From Streptosporangiaceae bacterium (lineage in GTDB: Bacteria; Actinomycetota; Actinomycetes; Streptosporangiales; Streptosporangiaceae), in contig JASHQP010000214.1 of NCBI GenBank assembly GCA_030039095.1, forward strand, positions 1-6,440: 6,440 nt of DNA. The letters are read 5' to 3'. Shown here piece by piece: positions 5,817 through 6,440 of the stretch. The position numbers were made by a program, and so were the translations under genes. Under the pieces are notes generated by a model. That model was not told the DNA's origin. It worked only from the letters and a program-made list of their open reading frames with translations, and did not search any database. Each line of letters opens with the position of its first letter. Positions within the stretch are counted from its first letter, which is position 1.

Positions 5817-5981
5817 TCACCGCAGGCGACGTCGAGGCATATCCCCCCGTTCCCCGCTCCCCCCGTTCCCCGCGCCGAGCCGCTCCCTCAGGAACGCCGT
5901 TTCCTCTTCGTAAGAGAAGGCGCCGAACGTCTCGTCGTACCACTCGGAGTGGCCGTCGTACCGGGCCTGCGCGGGTTCCAC
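5817..5981 (-). pseudogene. N-terminal remnant of a class I SAM methyltransferase, frameshifted and truncated
   Basis: From a GTG at 5981 the frame reads VEPAQARYDGHSEWYDETF followed by an acidic EEETAFLRERLG helix, the typical opening of small class I methyltransferases. It then enters a perfect 16-bp tandem duplication and stops at 5817 (54 residues). Dropping one repeat copy restores GGICLDVACGE, the beginning of SAM motif I, and the frame then runs without a stop into the GNAT gene. The sequence after the motif I glycine no longer looks like a methyltransferase, so about three quarters of the gene is missing. Two lesions are visible: the duplication and a deletion junction near 5818. It is unrelated in sequence to the intact methyltransferase at 3516-4358. 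Confidence 0.7.
5842..5873 (-). repeat. Perfect 16-bp tandem duplication (2.0 copies)
   Basis: On the minus strand GCGGGGAACGGGGGGA occurs at 5873-5858 and again at 5857-5842 without mismatch; flanking bases do not extend it. A unit length of 16 shifts the reading frame by one. It lies inside the methyltransferase remnant, in its Gly-Asn-rich loop before motif I, and breaks the frame there. Slippage on a G-rich tract is a likely origin. Confidence 0.9.
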
Positions 5982-6011
5982 GGGCTCAGGCTAACTGCCT
6001 ACCGAAGCCGG

Positions 6012-6266
6012 TCATGGCACGAAGACCACGCGCCGCCCGGTGTCGGGATGCGCCCAGGCCATCTCGACGTCCGCGAGCGGCACTGGGTCCACGTCCAGGG
6101 CGATCTCCCCGCTGGCCGCCAGCTCGAGCAGGCTGCCGTACGCAGCCGCGGACTCCGCGAGCCCCGCCCGCCCGCCGACCCCGCTGCCGAAAATCTGGAC
6201 CGGCGCCTTGCGCAGCGCCATCGCGGGGATGCTTGCCACCTCGCCGGCTTGGCGGTCGTCCGGGGC
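6012..6266 (-). pseudogene. C-terminal remnant of an MDR-family (quinone oxidoreductase/zinc-type alcohol dehydrogenase-like) enzyme
   Basis: The frame directly follows the stop of the upstream gene and reads RQAGEVASIPAMALRKAPVQ, then IFGSGVGG, a helix SLLELAASGEIALDVDPVPL, and the ending DVEMAWAHPDTGRRVVFVP. This order (LPA-x-ALR, LGSG, ALD/VPLxDVExAW, GRRVV) matches the last 75 or so residues of medium-chain NAD(P)H-dependent oxidoreductases. The zinc- or cofactor-binding domain and the Rossmann GxGxxG are absent, since upstream DNA belongs to another gene, so about three quarters of the enzyme has been lost. A GTG at 6239 could start a 75-residue peptide, but the fragment has no catalytic part. 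The break lies near 6255-6266. Confidence 0.75.
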
Positions 6267-6440
6267 TCAGTCATGGAGCATGGCGAGCAGCCGGGTGGCC
6301 TGGCGGTGGAGTGCCGCACGGCGTTCCGCACCCTGGCCGAGGAGCTTGAGCAGCCAGTAGAACGCGAACGCCCGGCGGAAGAACAGGACCCGTTCGTGCT
6401 CCGCCGCGGTGAGCTCGAACCGCTCGAGCAGCGCCCCGGC
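6267..6440 (-). CDS. C-terminus of a probable aminoglycoside phosphotransferase (APH) family kinase (5' end outside window)
   Basis: The last 57 codons of a gene entering from the right edge and ending at TGA 6269-6267. Visible residues are LLERFELTAAEHERVLFFRR, then AFAFYWLLKLLGQGAERRAA, then LHRQATRLLAMLHD. Helices with E-x-x-V-L-F-F-R-R-x-F-A-x-x-W-L-L are usual at the C-terminus of APH/choline-kinase-like phosphotransferases. No catalytic residues (HGDxxxxN, DxD) lie inside the window, so the assignment rests on the tail alone and activity cannot be judged. The stop is followed at once, in the same frame, by the oxidoreductase remnant. Confidence 0.55.
   Translation of the reverse strand, partial: AGALLERFELTAAEHERVLFFRRAFAFYWLLKLLGQGAERRAALHRQATRLLAMLHD

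Noticed and set aside
5810..6349. 179-codon plus-strand frame across the right-hand fragments
   Set aside because: Pro/Arg-rich low-complexity translation opposite recognisable minus-strand gene remnants.

Overview
The window reads as chromosomal DNA of a high-GC actinobacterium. Codons mostly end in G or C, GTG starts are frequent, several starts have no Shine-Dalgarno sequence and look leaderless, and the families are typical of Streptomyces and its relatives. I cannot name a genus. No RNA gene, CRISPR array, phage gene or complete insertion sequence is visible.

Left part (1-2641, all minus strand). A HAD-family phosphatase gene (2641-1907) overlaps the start of a canonical RNase Z gene (1925-1002), so the two are probably co-transcribed and translationally coupled. 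Downstream lies a regulator-enzyme fusion, a MerR-type DNA-binding head joined to a GNAT acetyltransferase (909 to beyond base 1). It has its own promoter with a 19-bp spacer and an internal dyad, which suggests leaderless, self-regulated expression.

Middle part (2642-5028). Two plus-strand hypothetical genes come first: a 120-residue protein with a ParB/sulfiredoxin-like GYHR motif and a 79-residue basic protein. A class I SAM-dependent methyltransferase (minus) and a TetR-family regulator (plus) follow, transcribed divergently. Their 70-bp shared intergenic region carries three copies of CGCCCAC at exact 21-bp intervals, two of them inside near-perfect palindromes. This looks like a multi-site TetR operator serving both genes.

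Right part (5029-6440, minus strand). A small single-pass membrane protein gene is coupled to a stand-alone GNAT acetyltransferase gene. Upstream of the GNAT lies decayed DNA: an N-terminal methyltransferase stub frameshifted by a perfect 16-bp tandem duplication, then a C-terminal stub of a zinc-type/quinone oxidoreductase (MDR family), then the C-terminus of a probable APH-family phosphotransferase that runs off the window.

I see no large multi-gene novel system. The most distinctive signals are the 21-bp phased operator array, the MerR-GNAT fusion with its MerR-style leaderless promoter, and the 16-bp duplication that separates a methyltransferase head from the in-frame downstream GNAT.
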